IMG/VR virus record: IMGVR_UViG_3300008113_000094 | Coordinates: 1-44,911 of that record | Strand: one strand, 5' to 3' | DNA length: 44,911 nucleotides | From: a virus | Shown: in pieces, positions 9,701 to 16,859 of the stretch | How the letters are laid out: each line of letters starts with the position of its first letter | How positions within the stretch are numbered: position 1 is the first letter of the stretch | The notes under the pieces: model-generated | Seen by the model: only the letters and a program-made list of their open reading frames with translations | What the model was told of the DNA's origin: nothing | The model's database searches: none | Program-made: the position numbers and the translations under genes

Positions 9701-10468
9701 GTGAAAATAGTTTTAGTCACCGGTGGTTTTGACCCATTGCATTCGGGGCATATTGAATATTTTGAAGCAGCCAAGAAATTAGGAGATATACTCGTCGTTG
9801 GTTTAAATTCGGATGAGTGGCTAGAACGCAAGAAAGGCCGATCATTTATGCATATCTACGAAAGAGAAAAGATTGTAAGTTCTCTTAAGGTAGTTGATCG
9901 AGTTGTATGCTACCCGGATGCAGACGGTAGCAGTAAAAATGCCATCACTGGTGTCAGGGCAATGTATCCTGATGCAACAATTATATTTGCCAATGGCGGT
10001 GATCGTACCAAAGAAAATATACCAGAGATGGACCTGTTAGATGATAACTTAGAGTTTGTGTTTGGAGTCGGCGGCGAAAACAAAATGAATTCTAGTTCAT
10101 GGCTACTTGACAATTGGAAACATCCCAAGACCGATCGTGCCTGGGGGTATTATCGAATATTGCACGAAGTGCCAGGTGCCAAAGTCAAAGAGCTTACCAT
10201 CAATCCTGGTCAACGTTTGAGCATGCAAAAGCATAACAAACGTAGTGAGTTTTGGTTAGTTACTAACGGCATGTGTGATGTATGCAGTAAGTTACCCAAT
10301 GATTACATGTTGCCAGTTACGGTGTTAAAAGAACATTCAACATACAAAGTGCCGCAAGGTGATTGGCACCAGCTGACTAATCCTTACGATGTGCCTTGTA
10401 AACTGGTTGAAATTCAGTACGGCCAGGAATGTGTTGAAGAAGATATTGTGCGGCAAAACCAGCCGTGA
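9701..10468 (+). CDS. Cytidylyltransferase-like domain fused to mannose-isomerase-type cupin
   Basis: 255 residues with GTG start preceded by AAGGA. Residues 1-140 form an HxGH nucleotidyltransferase (TGGFDPLHSGH, His14 and His17), as in TagD, RfaE-C and related enzymes that make CDP- or ADP-linked precursors. Residues 141-255 resemble the cupin of type II mannose-6-phosphate isomerase/ManC (RAWGYYRILHEV, NPGQRLSMQKHNKRSEFW, VPQGDWHQL). In ManC that cupin is normally fused to a different, Rossmann-type nucleotidyltransferase, so this combination is unusual. Likely role: making an activated sugar or polyol, with the cupin isomerising or binding the sugar. The stop abuts the stop of a convergent small gene. 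Confidence 0.8.
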   Translation: MKIVLVTGGFDPLHSGHIEYFEAAKKLGDILVVGLNSDEWLERKKGRSFMHIYEREKIVSSLKVVDRVVCYPDADGSSKNAITGVRAMYPDATIIFANGGDRTKENIPEMDLLDDNLEFVFGVGGENKMNSSSWLLDNWKHPKTDRAWGYYRILHEVPGAKVKELTINPGQRLSMQKHNKRSEFWLVTNGMCDVCSKLPNDYMLPVTVLKEHSTYKVPQGDWHQLTNPYDVPCKLVEIQYGQECVEEDIVRQNQP

Positions 10469-10570
10469 TCACTTCCAATAATGATATTTGCTGGCTGAGC
10501 TCTGACGATAGTCGCGGATCATTTCTGCCCAAGCAATTAAACCTTGGTAAATTGTTGTGATAATTTTCAT
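10469..10570 (-). CDS. 33-residue protein resembling DUF1127-type bacterial small proteins
   Basis: Reads MKIITTIYQGLIAWAEMIRD then YRQSSASKYHYWK, starting with ATG that overlaps the stop of the upstream - strand gene (ATGA). Short, one amphipathic helix, basic/aromatic C-terminus. It resembles the small DUF1127-like proteins of Proteobacteria by size and layout, but the similarity is by eye. It is transcribed towards the cytidylyltransferase-cupin gene, with the two stop codons directly adjacent. Confidence 0.5.
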   Translation of the reverse strand: MKIITTIYQGLIAWAEMIRDYRQSSASKYHYWK

Positions 10571-10743
10571 AGGTATAATTCCTTTTGAGTATTGAACTTC
10601 TGCACATAGTGTTCTAATTGTGCGGCATCGGTGATGCCTTTGGTGCGTAGATAGCTGTCTAAGCGGCTTTGATATGAACTGTCTGGAAACATTTCCGCTA
10701 ACCGTTCCATAATTCCTAGCATAAAAGCTGATAAAGTTTTCAT
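10567..10743 (-). CDS. 58-residue protein resembling DUF3563-type small proteins
   Basis: Begins MKTLSAFMLGIMERLAEMF and ends with QKFNTQKELYL. A strong ribosome-binding site (AAAGGA) lies 10 nt upstream of the ATG, and a possible 11-codon leader reading frame ends in an ATGA overlap with the start. The middle (YQSRLDSYLRTKGITDAAQL) looks like the DUF3563 pattern found beside DUF1127 genes in Proteobacteria. Together with the next gene it forms a two-gene - strand unit that looks bacterial. A longer reading frame in another phase on this strand is a shadow. Confidence 0.5.
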   Translation of the reverse strand: MKTLSAFMLGIMERLAEMFPDSSYQSRLDSYLRTKGITDAAQLEHYVQKFNTQKELYL

Positions 10744-10854
10744 TGTGTGTATTCCTTTGCGTTGTAGTCACTCATGGTTTCTACTGAGTATTTATGTTGC
10801 AGTGCAAAAAAAAATAACAAAATGTTGTTTGTAAGTCCTGAGAAATATTAACAA

Positions 10855-10862
10855 TATAAATA
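10855..10862 (+). promoter_or_regulatory. T4-late-type promoter box TATAAATA
   Basis: Exact TATAAATA one nucleotide before the ATG at 10864. Transcription from such a box would begin at or within the start codon, implying a leaderless messenger or a chance match. The rest of 10744-10863 holds the - strand promoter region and nothing else recognisable. Confidence 0.4.
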
Positions 10863-10863
10863 C

Positions 10864-12351
10864 ATGATGGATATTAGAAATTTAATTGATCTTGTTAGTA
10901 ACAGCACCACTGTTAACGAAAGCCGCGGCCTTGGTGCCAGAAAAGCCGGCGAGGAATTTGTTAGCACCACAAATCCAGAGGATAAAATCTACATAGACAC
11001 GGTAGTATTTTACCCGCAAGGAGGAACTGGCTATCCCACATATCAAGACACTGTTACCAATTTAGAACAGATGGTTAAGGGCATGCGTGGCGCCTACGTT
11101 GATCTGATAGGTAAATTTAAGCAAACTGACCGTGCGTTTGGTATTGCTACGTTTAAAAAACCCACCGGCGAAGTATTGGCTTGGGTTAAACCCTACAAAG
11201 AAGTCAAACCGGACCCAACACAAAATCTATGGGATAACCAAACTGGTATTCCTGGTTATAGATATAACAGTAAATCTGCAGTCAAAACTCAAGCAGGACT
11301 AACTCCACAAGATATTTTGGCAGATAAAAATAATCTAAACGCTGGTAAAATAATTCAACAAATTGCAGGCAAACTTGGAGAGAATAGCATTTACACTCAA
11401 GCGGCCAAAGCAGTAGCCAGTGGCCAAAAATTTCCAATCAGTCTGCCAGCACCCCAGGGCGGAAGTTTTACAGCATTTAGAGATTATTTTTGTGAATTGT
11501 TGCACCCTATTGCACTACAGGCTGGCTTATATACTGGTAACGCTGGGCAAGCCGCCGAGCGTTTCCTAGGCAATCAAGGCTTTGCAAAATGTACTATCAA
11601 TTTTGGCACTGATAAAACCGAAGGATTAAGCGACAGTATTCTAATTGCGGCCGATGGGCGTAAAATTAAAGTCAGCAGTAAAGGCAGTGCTGGTGCCGAA
11701 GCCAGCAGTCGTAATTTACTCGACGCGGCAAATGAATTGTCATCGTCGGATCCTGCGTTGGCAAAGAAACATGCCGATGTTATTGCCTTGATACAAGATA
11801 TTGTCAAAGGTGGGCAGGCCGGTGCACCTTTGATATTGGGCATACGTTTTGGATTTATTACCAAAGAAGATGCCGACGATATACAAAATTTTAAAAAGTT
11901 GCCACCAACCAACATGGCCGCAGTTGATGCAATGGGCATTAGTGAAAACTTAAAAAAATTAATTAAAGCAAGAAACACTGATAACCCAAATAATCTTAAT
12001 TTGTATTTTCATAGCATAGCCTCTGTTGCACATCCAGTGGCCGAGTATATCAATAACAATACAAAGTTCAGTGCGGCAGCGTCTGAAATATTAAACAATG
12101 GAGCACTGATTCAAGTCTACACAACAGCAACCGAATCAGACGGCAATTGGGTATTGCAAGGTTTTAATACTGTTTGGCCTAGTAGTACTGTCAGCGAAGT
12201 AAAATTCAGTGCCAGTAAAACTTATTACAGCACCGGCATCAAAGGCAACTTTACCTTTAAGATCAAACGTGGCGCACCTCAGGCCAATGAATCTGTTGAA
12301 ATAACTCGATTACGAATACCCGAAGATGTATTCGGTAGGCCTCGTCGATAA
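10864..12351 (+). CDS. Large hypothetical phage protein
   Basis: 495 residues, begins MMDIRNLIDLVSNSTTVNESRGLG, an N-terminal style like other probable late proteins here. No ribosome-binding site precedes it, only a TATAAATA box. The central region (about 255-290) contains GLSDSILIAADGRKIKVSSK, an Asp-x(n)-Lys-x-Ser-Ser-Lys arrangement reminiscent of PD-(D/E)xK nucleases, but a complete motif is not demonstrable. No membrane segment. The gene stands alone ahead of the first tRNA promoter. I do not recognise the family; nuclease or virion protein are both possible. Confidence 0.65.
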   Translation: MMDIRNLIDLVSNSTTVNESRGLGARKAGEEFVSTTNPEDKIYIDTVVFYPQGGTGYPTYQDTVTNLEQMVKGMRGAYVDLIGKFKQTDRAFGIATFKKPTGEVLAWVKPYKEVKPDPTQNLWDNQTGIPGYRYNSKSAVKTQAGLTPQDILADKNNLNAGKIIQQIAGKLGENSIYTQAAKAVASGQKFPISLPAPQGGSFTAFRDYFCELLHPIALQAGLYTGNAGQAAERFLGNQGFAKCTINFGTDKTEGLSDSILIAADGRKIKVSSKGSAGAEASSRNLLDAANELSSSDPALAKKHADVIALIQDIVKGGQAGAPLILGIRFGFITKEDADDIQNFKKLPPTNMAAVDAMGISENLKKLIKARNTDNPNNLNLYFHSIASVAHPVAEYINNNTKFSAAASEILNNGALIQVYTTATESDGNWVLQGFNTVWPSSTVSEVKFSASKTYYSTGIKGNFTFKIKRGAPQANESVEITRLRIPEDVFGRPRR

Positions 12352-12357
12352 TAGTAT

Positions 12358-12386
12358 TTGACAACAAATACTCTTTAATATATACT
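12358..12386 (+). promoter_or_regulatory. Strong promoter for first tRNA pair
   Basis: TTGACA (12358-12363), 17-nt spacer, TATACT (12381-12386), just after the stop of the 495-residue gene and 13 nt before the first tRNA. Confidence 0.8.
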
Positions 12387-12399
12387 AGATACTTAGTTA

Positions 12400-12477
12400 G
12401 GGCCGTTAGCTCATGTTGGTTAGAGCAGTGGACTCATAATCCATTGGTGGTGTGTTCGACTCACACACGGCCCACCA
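12400..12477 (+). tRNA. tRNA with CAT anticodon, probably Ile2 (lysidine-type)
   Basis: Seven-bp acceptor GGGCCGT/ACGGCCC, loop CTCATAA, T-loop TTCGACT, encoded CCA. The anticodon stem context GGACTCATAATCC is like Ile2 tRNAs, whose C34 is converted to lysidine to read AUA. It is one of three CAT tRNAs; the others look like initiator and elongator Met. Confidence 0.85.
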
Positions 12478-12484
12478 AGAATTT

Positions 12485-12571
12485 GCGAGTGTGGTGAAAT
12501 AGGTAGACACAAGAGACTTAAAATCTCTCGCCCTAACAGGCGTGCCGGTTCGATTCCGGCCACTCGTACCA
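12485..12571 (+). tRNA. tRNA-Leu(TAA)
   Basis: Acceptor GCGAGTG/CACTCGT, anticodon arm AGAGA-CTTAAAA-TCTCT, long variable arm typical of class II tRNAs, A73 and encoded CCA. Confidence 0.93.
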
Positions 12572-12577
12572 ATTACA

Positions 12578-13087
12578 ATGGACGCAATTTTAAAAACCTT
12601 AGAAGAAAACTGGCAAACAGTTCTAGAAGAAAGTTTGTCTAACATACACAGACGCAGGGATTTCCCTCAAGCCGACGATGTGTATTTTTCTGGTTGGAAA
12701 TTTATTCCATTTAGGCAAGAAGATAGAGAATTTGAAAGTTCTAAACGTAAGTTGCCACACACATGGAACATGTTGAAAGATTTAAAACATGTGACCAGAT
12801 GTGCTATATTGTCGTTGGAACCCGGTGGTGTGCTGGACATACACAAAGGACCGCACGGCGACGAAGGATTGGTATGGAGAGGGCACCTAGCACTGCAAAC
12901 CAATCCAGATGCATACATGATCATTGGCAACGAACGTAAGAATTGGGTGCCTGGGCAATGGTTGTTTTTTGACGACGAGGTTGAGCATGGTGCTTATAAC
13001 TATGGCAAAGAATTAAGAATTATTTTAGGTTTAAGTTTTTTGAAAAGTCATTGGAAATTAACAGATCAAGGAATTGAGTATAAATAA
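12578..13087 (+). CDS. Aspartyl/asparaginyl beta-hydroxylase-like 2OG-Fe(II) oxygenase
   Basis: 169 residues from the ATG 7 nt after the tRNA-Leu; an in-frame ATG at 12542 lies within the tRNA and is rejected. The fold signature is LEPGGVLDIHKGPHG (His89/His93), GHLALQTN, then PGQWLFFDDEVEHGAYN (His137) and a later Arg147 that would hold 2-oxoglutarate, as in the Asp/Asn hydroxylase family. Catalyses O2- and 2-oxoglutarate-dependent hydroxylation, substrate unknown. It is read from the tRNA promoter, as no other promoter lies between. First of six related oxygenases in the window. Confidence 0.82.
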   Translation: MDAILKTLEENWQTVLEESLSNIHRRRDFPQADDVYFSGWKFIPFRQEDREFESSKRKLPHTWNMLKDLKHVTRCAILSLEPGGVLDIHKGPHGDEGLVWRGHLALQTNPDAYMIIGNERKNWVPGQWLFFDDEVEHGAYNYGKELRIILGLSFLKSHWKLTDQGIEYK

Positions 13088-13228
13088 TTTTGTGCAACGC
13101 CGTTAACAACGACGTCGGAATCAAACTAGACCTCTATGTCTTAAATGCGTGGGCCTATCCGTATGTGATTAATCGCTAGCCTTAAGCTGGTTGACTTAGG
13201 TCAACTGTTAAAGTAAAATGTAGTATAT
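13079..13228 (+). other. Gap with TATAAATA box and palindromic promoter
   Basis: TATAAATA occurs at 13079-13086, overlapping the stop of the oxygenase gene. The following 100 nt hold no reading frame or clear stem-loop except CGACGTCG near 13110. The right end carries the promoter listed separately. Confidence 0.35.
13191..13219 (+). promoter_or_regulatory. Promoter with dyad over the -35 box
   Basis: TTGACT (13191-13196), 17 nt, TAAAAT (13214-13219). The -35 lies inside GTTGAC-TTAG-GTCAAC (13190-13205), a 6-bp inverted repeat that could be an operator. It would drive tRNA-Leu(TAG) and the four metabolic genes that follow. Confidence 0.65.
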
Positions 13229-13311
13229 GCCCCTTTGGTGGAATTGGTAGACACGCTGGTCTTAGAAGCCAGTGCGCGAGCGTCCGAGTTCGAGTCTCGG
13301 AGGGGGCACCA
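13229..13311 (+). tRNA. tRNA-Leu(TAG)
   Basis: Acceptor GCCCCTT/AGGGGGC, anticodon arm CTGGT-CTTAGAA-GCCAG, long variable arm GCGCGAGCG, encoded CCA. Confidence 0.93.
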
Positions 13312-13339
13312 AATTTTAAAAGTTTAAGGAAAACTAATC

Positions 13340-13789
13340 ATGATCGTAAAAGAAACCCACCCACGAACTCTGAGTAAAACTGTTGCCTATAGAGTTCTTT
13401 GTACCATTGCAATTCTATTAATTACCTATTTTTACAGTGGATCACTGACTACCAGTGCATCAGTTGGTTTAATCTCGGTAATTGTTGGATCTACTTTGTA
13501 TTATTTGCACGATCGTGCTTGGCTGTTTGTGGCCTGGCACCGCAATGACACCGGCAACGATACAAAAATCAGAAGTCTGGTAAAAACTGTTGTATATCGA
13601 ATCATAGTAATGATCGCGGCATTTATTACTTTTAAGTTTGTGGCCACCGGCGGCAGCAACAGCGATGCGGCGTTTTTAACTATTGCACAAATGGTAGTTA
13701 ATTTAATTAATTATTATATTGTTGAACGATTCTTTGACAGTATTACCTGGGGTAAAAAAATTCCGCAGGAGCAAGAGGTTCAGTCATGA
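13340..13789 (+). CDS. DUF2061-type membrane protein, internally duplicated
   Basis: 149 residues, four hydrophobic segments arranged as two repeats. Repeat 1 is about residues 8-68 (KTVAYRVLCTIAILLITYF ... LYYLHDRAWLF) and repeat 2 about 80-135 (KTVVYRIIVMIAAFITFKF ... INYYIVERFFDSI). Each has the KT-x-x-YR start and the YYxxxRxx end that I associate with DUF2061, whose single units occur in bacterial inner-membrane proteins of unknown function. It sits at the head of an operon with an adenylating enzyme, a NeuD-like acyltransferase and an oxygenase, and overlaps the next start by ATGA. Ribosome-binding site AAGGA precedes the ATG. Confidence 0.75.
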   Translation: MIVKETHPRTLSKTVAYRVLCTIAILLITYFYSGSLTTSASVGLISVIVGSTLYYLHDRAWLFVAWHRNDTGNDTKIRSLVKTVVYRIIVMIAAFITFKFVATGGSNSDAAFLTIAQMVVNLINYYIVERFFDSITWGKKIPQEQEVQS

Positions 13790-14931
13790 ATCAATACCTA
13801 GAACAAATTTTTTATAATGGCGCTGTTATTGTAAGAGAAGATGGAACAGAATTAACTGGCCCTCATTTACAGGCTGCTCTGTTCCAACGCCAAAATGCAG
13901 ACCCGTTGTGCCGCAGTGATCAACCCAGTGAATTGCTACTACAGCAATTGAGTGCTTGGTTGTTTGGTAGAAAATTTCTAGGATATGGAGCCAGGCCTGG
14001 CAATCCACATCAGCCCGACAATATACAAGACTGGGACTGGGTTTGCTATACGTCTGGTACAACCGGTTACTACAAAGCCGTTGGACACAAATGGTCTACT
14101 GCACAACAATATATTGAATCTAGTACCCCTTATTGGGGGCTAGACGATTCAAGTGTTATGCTTATGCAAGCCCCGTACAGTAGCATGGGCATTTATAGTC
14201 CTGCTTGGCCAACGCTTATTGCTGGCGGCCGAGTGGTATATAAACCATTCAATCCTTACACCTGGTGCGATGATGTTGCACACATAAGACCCACACACGG
14301 TTTTATGATTCCTAGAATGATGCAATTGGTCAGCATGACCAAAGCATTTGAAAATGCAGACTTTAGCCATTACAAGTTAAATTGTTTAGGCGGAAACTTT
14401 TTTAATCAACGCATAGTCGAACAGTTTGGCGATAGAGGAATGAAATGGCGCTATTGTTATGGTAGCACAGAGCTGACACCGCCAGTGTGTTTCAGTGATA
14501 CCACTAGCGTGTTTAAAAATTGGTTGCCAGGATTTGAATACAAGTTGGAAGACGATGGCGAAATGCTGGCACGTTGGAGTAGTCAGGAAAACTGGCACCG
14601 AACAGGTGATTTGTTTATACAAAAAGATTCTGGTGTACTAAGCATGGTTGGTCGTAAAAGTTTTATGATCAAACACAGAGATTTTCGTGTGCAACCTGAA
14701 CAAGTAGAAACAGTGGCCAAGTATTTAAACACAGTCAACGAGTGTTTGCTAACGCTCGAAGACGAAAAGCTAACCTTAAAATACGAAGGCGATGTTGATC
14801 TAAGTCAGCTGAAAGATATACTACACGAACATTTAGAAAAACATCTTGTACCATCTCGATATGTTCGTGTTGATGAACTGCCTAAAAATTTAATGGGTAA
14901 GTTAATTCGTCCATACATACCTGTGGCATGA
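13786..14931 (+). CDS. Standalone ANL-family adenylating enzyme (AMP-dependent ligase)
   Basis: 381 residues, about 100-150 shorter than typical acyl-CoA synthetases because the N-terminal lobe is reduced. Core motifs are complete: phosphate loop YTSGTTGYYKA (88-98), A5-like YCYGSTELTP (223-232), WHRTGDLF (270-277), hinge GRKSFMIKHRDFRV (289-302) and the C-terminal catalytic Lys in NLMGKLIRP (Lys372). It should activate a carboxylic acid as acyl-adenylate and pass it to CoA, a carrier or an amine. No carrier domain is present. Coupled by ATGA to both neighbours, a DUF2061 membrane protein and a hexapeptide acyltransferase, so it may supply the acyl group used by the latter. Confidence 0.88.
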   Translation: MNQYLEQIFYNGAVIVREDGTELTGPHLQAALFQRQNADPLCRSDQPSELLLQQLSAWLFGRKFLGYGARPGNPHQPDNIQDWDWVCYTSGTTGYYKAVGHKWSTAQQYIESSTPYWGLDDSSVMLMQAPYSSMGIYSPAWPTLIAGGRVVYKPFNPYTWCDDVAHIRPTHGFMIPRMMQLVSMTKAFENADFSHYKLNCLGGNFFNQRIVEQFGDRGMKWRYCYGSTELTPPVCFSDTTSVFKNWLPGFEYKLEDDGEMLARWSSQENWHRTGDLFIQKDSGVLSMVGRKSFMIKHRDFRVQPEQVETVAKYLNTVNECLLTLEDEKLTLKYEGDVDLSQLKDILHEHLEKHLVPSRYVRVDELPKNLMGKLIRPYIPVA

Positions 14932-15635
14932 AACCAGTAATTTTTGTAGGACACAGATCCGATATGACCTTTTACACAGACATCTGTGAATTGGAAGGTC
15001 GCGAAGTATTAGGCATATTGGATCAATATTACTACGGACGAGTTGAAGCTACTACCGACGGAATACCAATCATTGGTGACGAACGTTGGTTACTTGAAGA
15101 ACGAGGCCAACATTGGTTAAACAGTTGCGAATTTTTTATTGGGAACTTTTTTAACGGAGTTCCTAATAGAGAAAACAAATCAATGAGTGGAAATCATTTA
15201 CGTAATGAACGAATTCAGTTGTTACATAATACCAAGGCTAACCTGGCAAATTTTATTCATCCGGGATCTCTGGTTCATAAAACTGCACAAATTGGTCGCG
15301 GAGTGTTTGTTGGATGGGGCACTAACATTCAAGCTCACGCAGTAGTTGGCAATCATTGTCATATTGGCGTGGCTGGTTGTGTTGTGGGCAACAATACAAA
15401 AGTAGGCAATAATGTAACAATCATGGGTCCTGGCAGTATTGGCAGTGGAATAACTATCGAGGATAATGTTGTGGTAGGTCCCTTGCATGGAATTTATTTA
15501 CGTGCCAAAGAAGGTCAGCTGGTAGTAGGAAAAAATTCTATTATTCATCCCAATAGTGTTTTATATTCTAGCTTGCCGGAAAATTCTATATGGACCAGAG
15601 ATAACCGCCGAGTGCATAACCACCATGTTGATTGA
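14928..15635 (+). CDS. NeuD/PglD-like sugar O- or N-acyltransferase
   Basis: 235 residues. The N-terminal part (about 1-90; MKPVIFVGHRSDMTFYTDI...) looks like the Rossmann-like PglD_N domain; residues 105-225 form a left-handed beta helix of hexapeptide repeats (IHPGSLVHKTAQIGRG, VVGNHCHIGVAGCVVGNNT, VTIMGPGSIG). Family members transfer acetyl or related groups from CoA to UDP-amino sugars or sialic acids. Next to an adenylating enzyme, the donor may be an unusual acyl group; this is inference. The last 11 nt overlap the next gene. Confidence 0.8.
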   Translation: MKPVIFVGHRSDMTFYTDICELEGREVLGILDQYYYGRVEATTDGIPIIGDERWLLEERGQHWLNSCEFFIGNFFNGVPNRENKSMSGNHLRNERIQLLHNTKANLANFIHPGSLVHKTAQIGRGVFVGWGTNIQAHAVVGNHCHIGVAGCVVGNNTKVGNNVTIMGPGSIGSGITIEDNVVVGPLHGIYLRAKEGQLVVGKNSIIHPNSVLYSSLPENSIWTRDNRRVHNHHVD

Positions 15636-16263
15636 CACAGCAGTAAAGTCGTTGGGTACAGTACCGCAAAAGTTAATTGATGAGTTTGCCAACGTCTGTC
15701 AGCAAGTTGATTGGTCACACGAAGATTTTGGCCGTGGTAATAACCTTACCATTGGATCCAAGGTTGTGCGAATTCCGTATGGCGTTAGACAAGACCCTTA
15801 TCAGCCCGACACACCACAGGTATTAATGGTGCGAGATGCATTTAAAAAAATTGATCAGTGGGCACACACCCAGCTGTCAGACAAGATTTTTGTCAAAGGT
15901 GAAATCAATTATATGTTTCCAAACAGCATACTTGATTTCCATTATGACCCTTGCTGGTTCCATGAGCACGGATCTAGAATTCATATTCCAATTTTTACCA
16001 ATCCCCAATGTCATTGGCTTCAAGGAAAAGAAAAAACTTTCATGCCAGTTGGACATTTGTATGAGGTAAATAATAGAGTACTACACAGTTTTTGGAACAA
16101 TGGAACTACTGGAAGAGTGCATGTGGTGCTTGACATACTAGACAAAAATCTATACAATCAAGCTATAGAACAAAACATTGTAATTGACTCATTTACAATA
16201 GATCCAACCATAACAGACCCAAAAAATATTTTAGATGAACTGCTTGACCAAGGAAAAATTTAG
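15625..16263 (+). CDS. 2OG-Fe(II) oxygenase, Asp/Asn hydroxylase-like
   Basis: 212 residues from the ATG at 15625; an earlier in-frame start lies deep inside the acyltransferase gene. Iron ligands are suggested by DFHYDPCW (His106, Asp108) and RVLHSFWN (His154), with Arg164 for 2-oxoglutarate. IHIPIFTNPQCHWLQ between them matches the family layout. Substrate unknown. It ends the operon that begins at the 13191 promoter; it could hydroxylate the product of the adenylating enzyme/acyltransferase pair. Confidence 0.78.
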   Translation: MLIDTAVKSLGTVPQKLIDEFANVCQQVDWSHEDFGRGNNLTIGSKVVRIPYGVRQDPYQPDTPQVLMVRDAFKKIDQWAHTQLSDKIFVKGEINYMFPNSILDFHYDPCWFHEHGSRIHIPIFTNPQCHWLQGKEKTFMPVGHLYEVNNRVLHSFWNNGTTGRVHVVLDILDKNLYNQAIEQNIVIDSFTIDPTITDPKNILDELLDQGKI

Positions 16264-16304
16264 AATGTTTCGAATACGGAACACCGCTCTTGACTGAATA
16301 GTTT

Positions 16305-16405
16305 AGGAGTGTTGCTAATATTGGCCTAAGGGCGAGATTTATATCCTCGTAAGCACTGTCTAGATAAGGCAGTTAATGTGGGTTCGATTCCCACCGCTCC
16401 TACCA
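16305..16405 (+). tRNA. Atypical tRNA-Ile(GAT)-like gene with D-loop insertion
   Basis: 101 nt. Acceptor AGGAGTG/CGCTCCT, T arm GTGGG-TTCGATT-CCCAC, 5-nt variable loop TTAAT and encoded CCA are normal. The anticodon arm CTGTC-TAGATAA-GGCAG carries GAT but has A instead of the invariant T33. The D region is 44 nt rather than about 19: a short stem GCT/AGC encloses an extra hairpin GCGAG-loop-CTCGT (16331-16350). A class II reading with anticodon TAT in that hairpin is possible but needs an A-C mismatch. It may be a decaying copy, since a normal tRNA-Ile(GAT) lies at 22079. Confidence 0.6.
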
Positions 16406-16441
16406 AATTTTTATAAATGGTAAATAAATTACAAAAAGTAA

Positions 16442-16470
16442 TTGACACAAGAGATAAATAAGTATACAAT
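16442..16470 (+). promoter_or_regulatory. Consensus promoter ahead of an attenuator-like leader
   Basis: TTGACA (16442-16447), 17 nt, TACAAT (16465-16470). Transcription should start near 16477, a few nt before the ATG of a 40-codon reading frame. Confidence 0.75.
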
Positions 16471-16480
16471 AGAGACTAAG

Positions 16481-16603
16481 ATGAACAAAACCGCATTAAA
16501 TTATTGCAGAATGTTTGGGGGTAAACAGCCCGTGCCAGCCTTTTGGCATGAGTCAACCTCTACAAGTATTCGCGATAATTCTACAGGGGTTCTGAGAACG
16601 TAA
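16481..16603 (+). CDS. Possible 40-residue leader peptide
   Basis: Begins MNKTALNYCRMFGGKQPVPA and ends with GVLRT. It would be nearly leaderless (start point about 4 nt upstream), and there is no ribosome-binding site, so translation is uncertain. Its last codons form the left arm of the first of two mutually exclusive hairpins (see the regulatory entry). That placement is what one expects of a leader peptide whose translation controls a downstream hairpin. Confidence 0.3.
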   Translation: MNKTALNYCRMFGGKQPVPAFWHESTSTSIRDNSTGVLRT

Positions 16604-16657
16604 TAGTCTAATTACAAGATTCACAGAACCCCAGGACTAAACACCCTGGGGTTTCTT
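16586..16657 (+). promoter_or_regulatory. Two mutually exclusive hairpins (attenuator-like)
   Basis: GGGGTTCTG (16586-16594) is complementary to CAGAACCCC (16624-16632). The overlapping segment AACCCCAGG (16627-16635) is complementary to CCTGGGGTT (16645-16653), which is followed by the T-rich TTCTTATTT. Only one stem can form at a time. A ribosome finishing the 40-codon frame would cover the first arm and favour the second, terminator-like stem. The gene controlled would be the 56-residue protein starting at 16676. Confidence 0.5.
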
Positions 16658-16675
16658 ATTTGAAAACAGGAAAAG

Positions 16676-16846
16676 ATGAAAGAAATTAAAGTTAAGACAA
16701 AATCTATTAAAGAGCTTGAGTTTATGCGACAGCACACTCTAACACAAGAAGATACTAACAAGTTGATTCGAGAAAAGTTAGAACGTGCTCGTGCATATTC
16801 TGAAGCTTGGAGAAAGCGAGATACACTATTGGCCGAACGCCGATAA
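16676..16846 (+). CDS. Small basic coiled-coil-like protein
   Basis: 56 residues starting MKEIKVKTKSIKELEFMRQH and ending LLAERR, with ribosome-binding sequence AGGAA about 6 nt upstream. Highly charged, predicted helical, no Cys. It lies in a tRNA region between an attenuator-like leader and another promoter. The family is unknown. Confidence 0.55.
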   Translation: MKEIKVKTKSIKELEFMRQHTLTQEDTNKLIREKLERARAYSEAWRKRDTLLAERR

Positions 16847-16859
16847 TATCTCAAAGTGG

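Noticed and set aside
10469-10771. 100-residue - strand frame
   Set aside because: It lies out of phase with two smaller frames that have a strong ribosome-binding site and an ATGA coupling; it has none.
16305-16405. Reading the long tRNA as a class II (Ser/Leu) tRNA with anticodon TAT in the first hairpin
   Set aside because: It needs an A-C mismatch in the anticodon stem. The alternative has a perfect 5-nt variable loop and regular spacing to the T arm.
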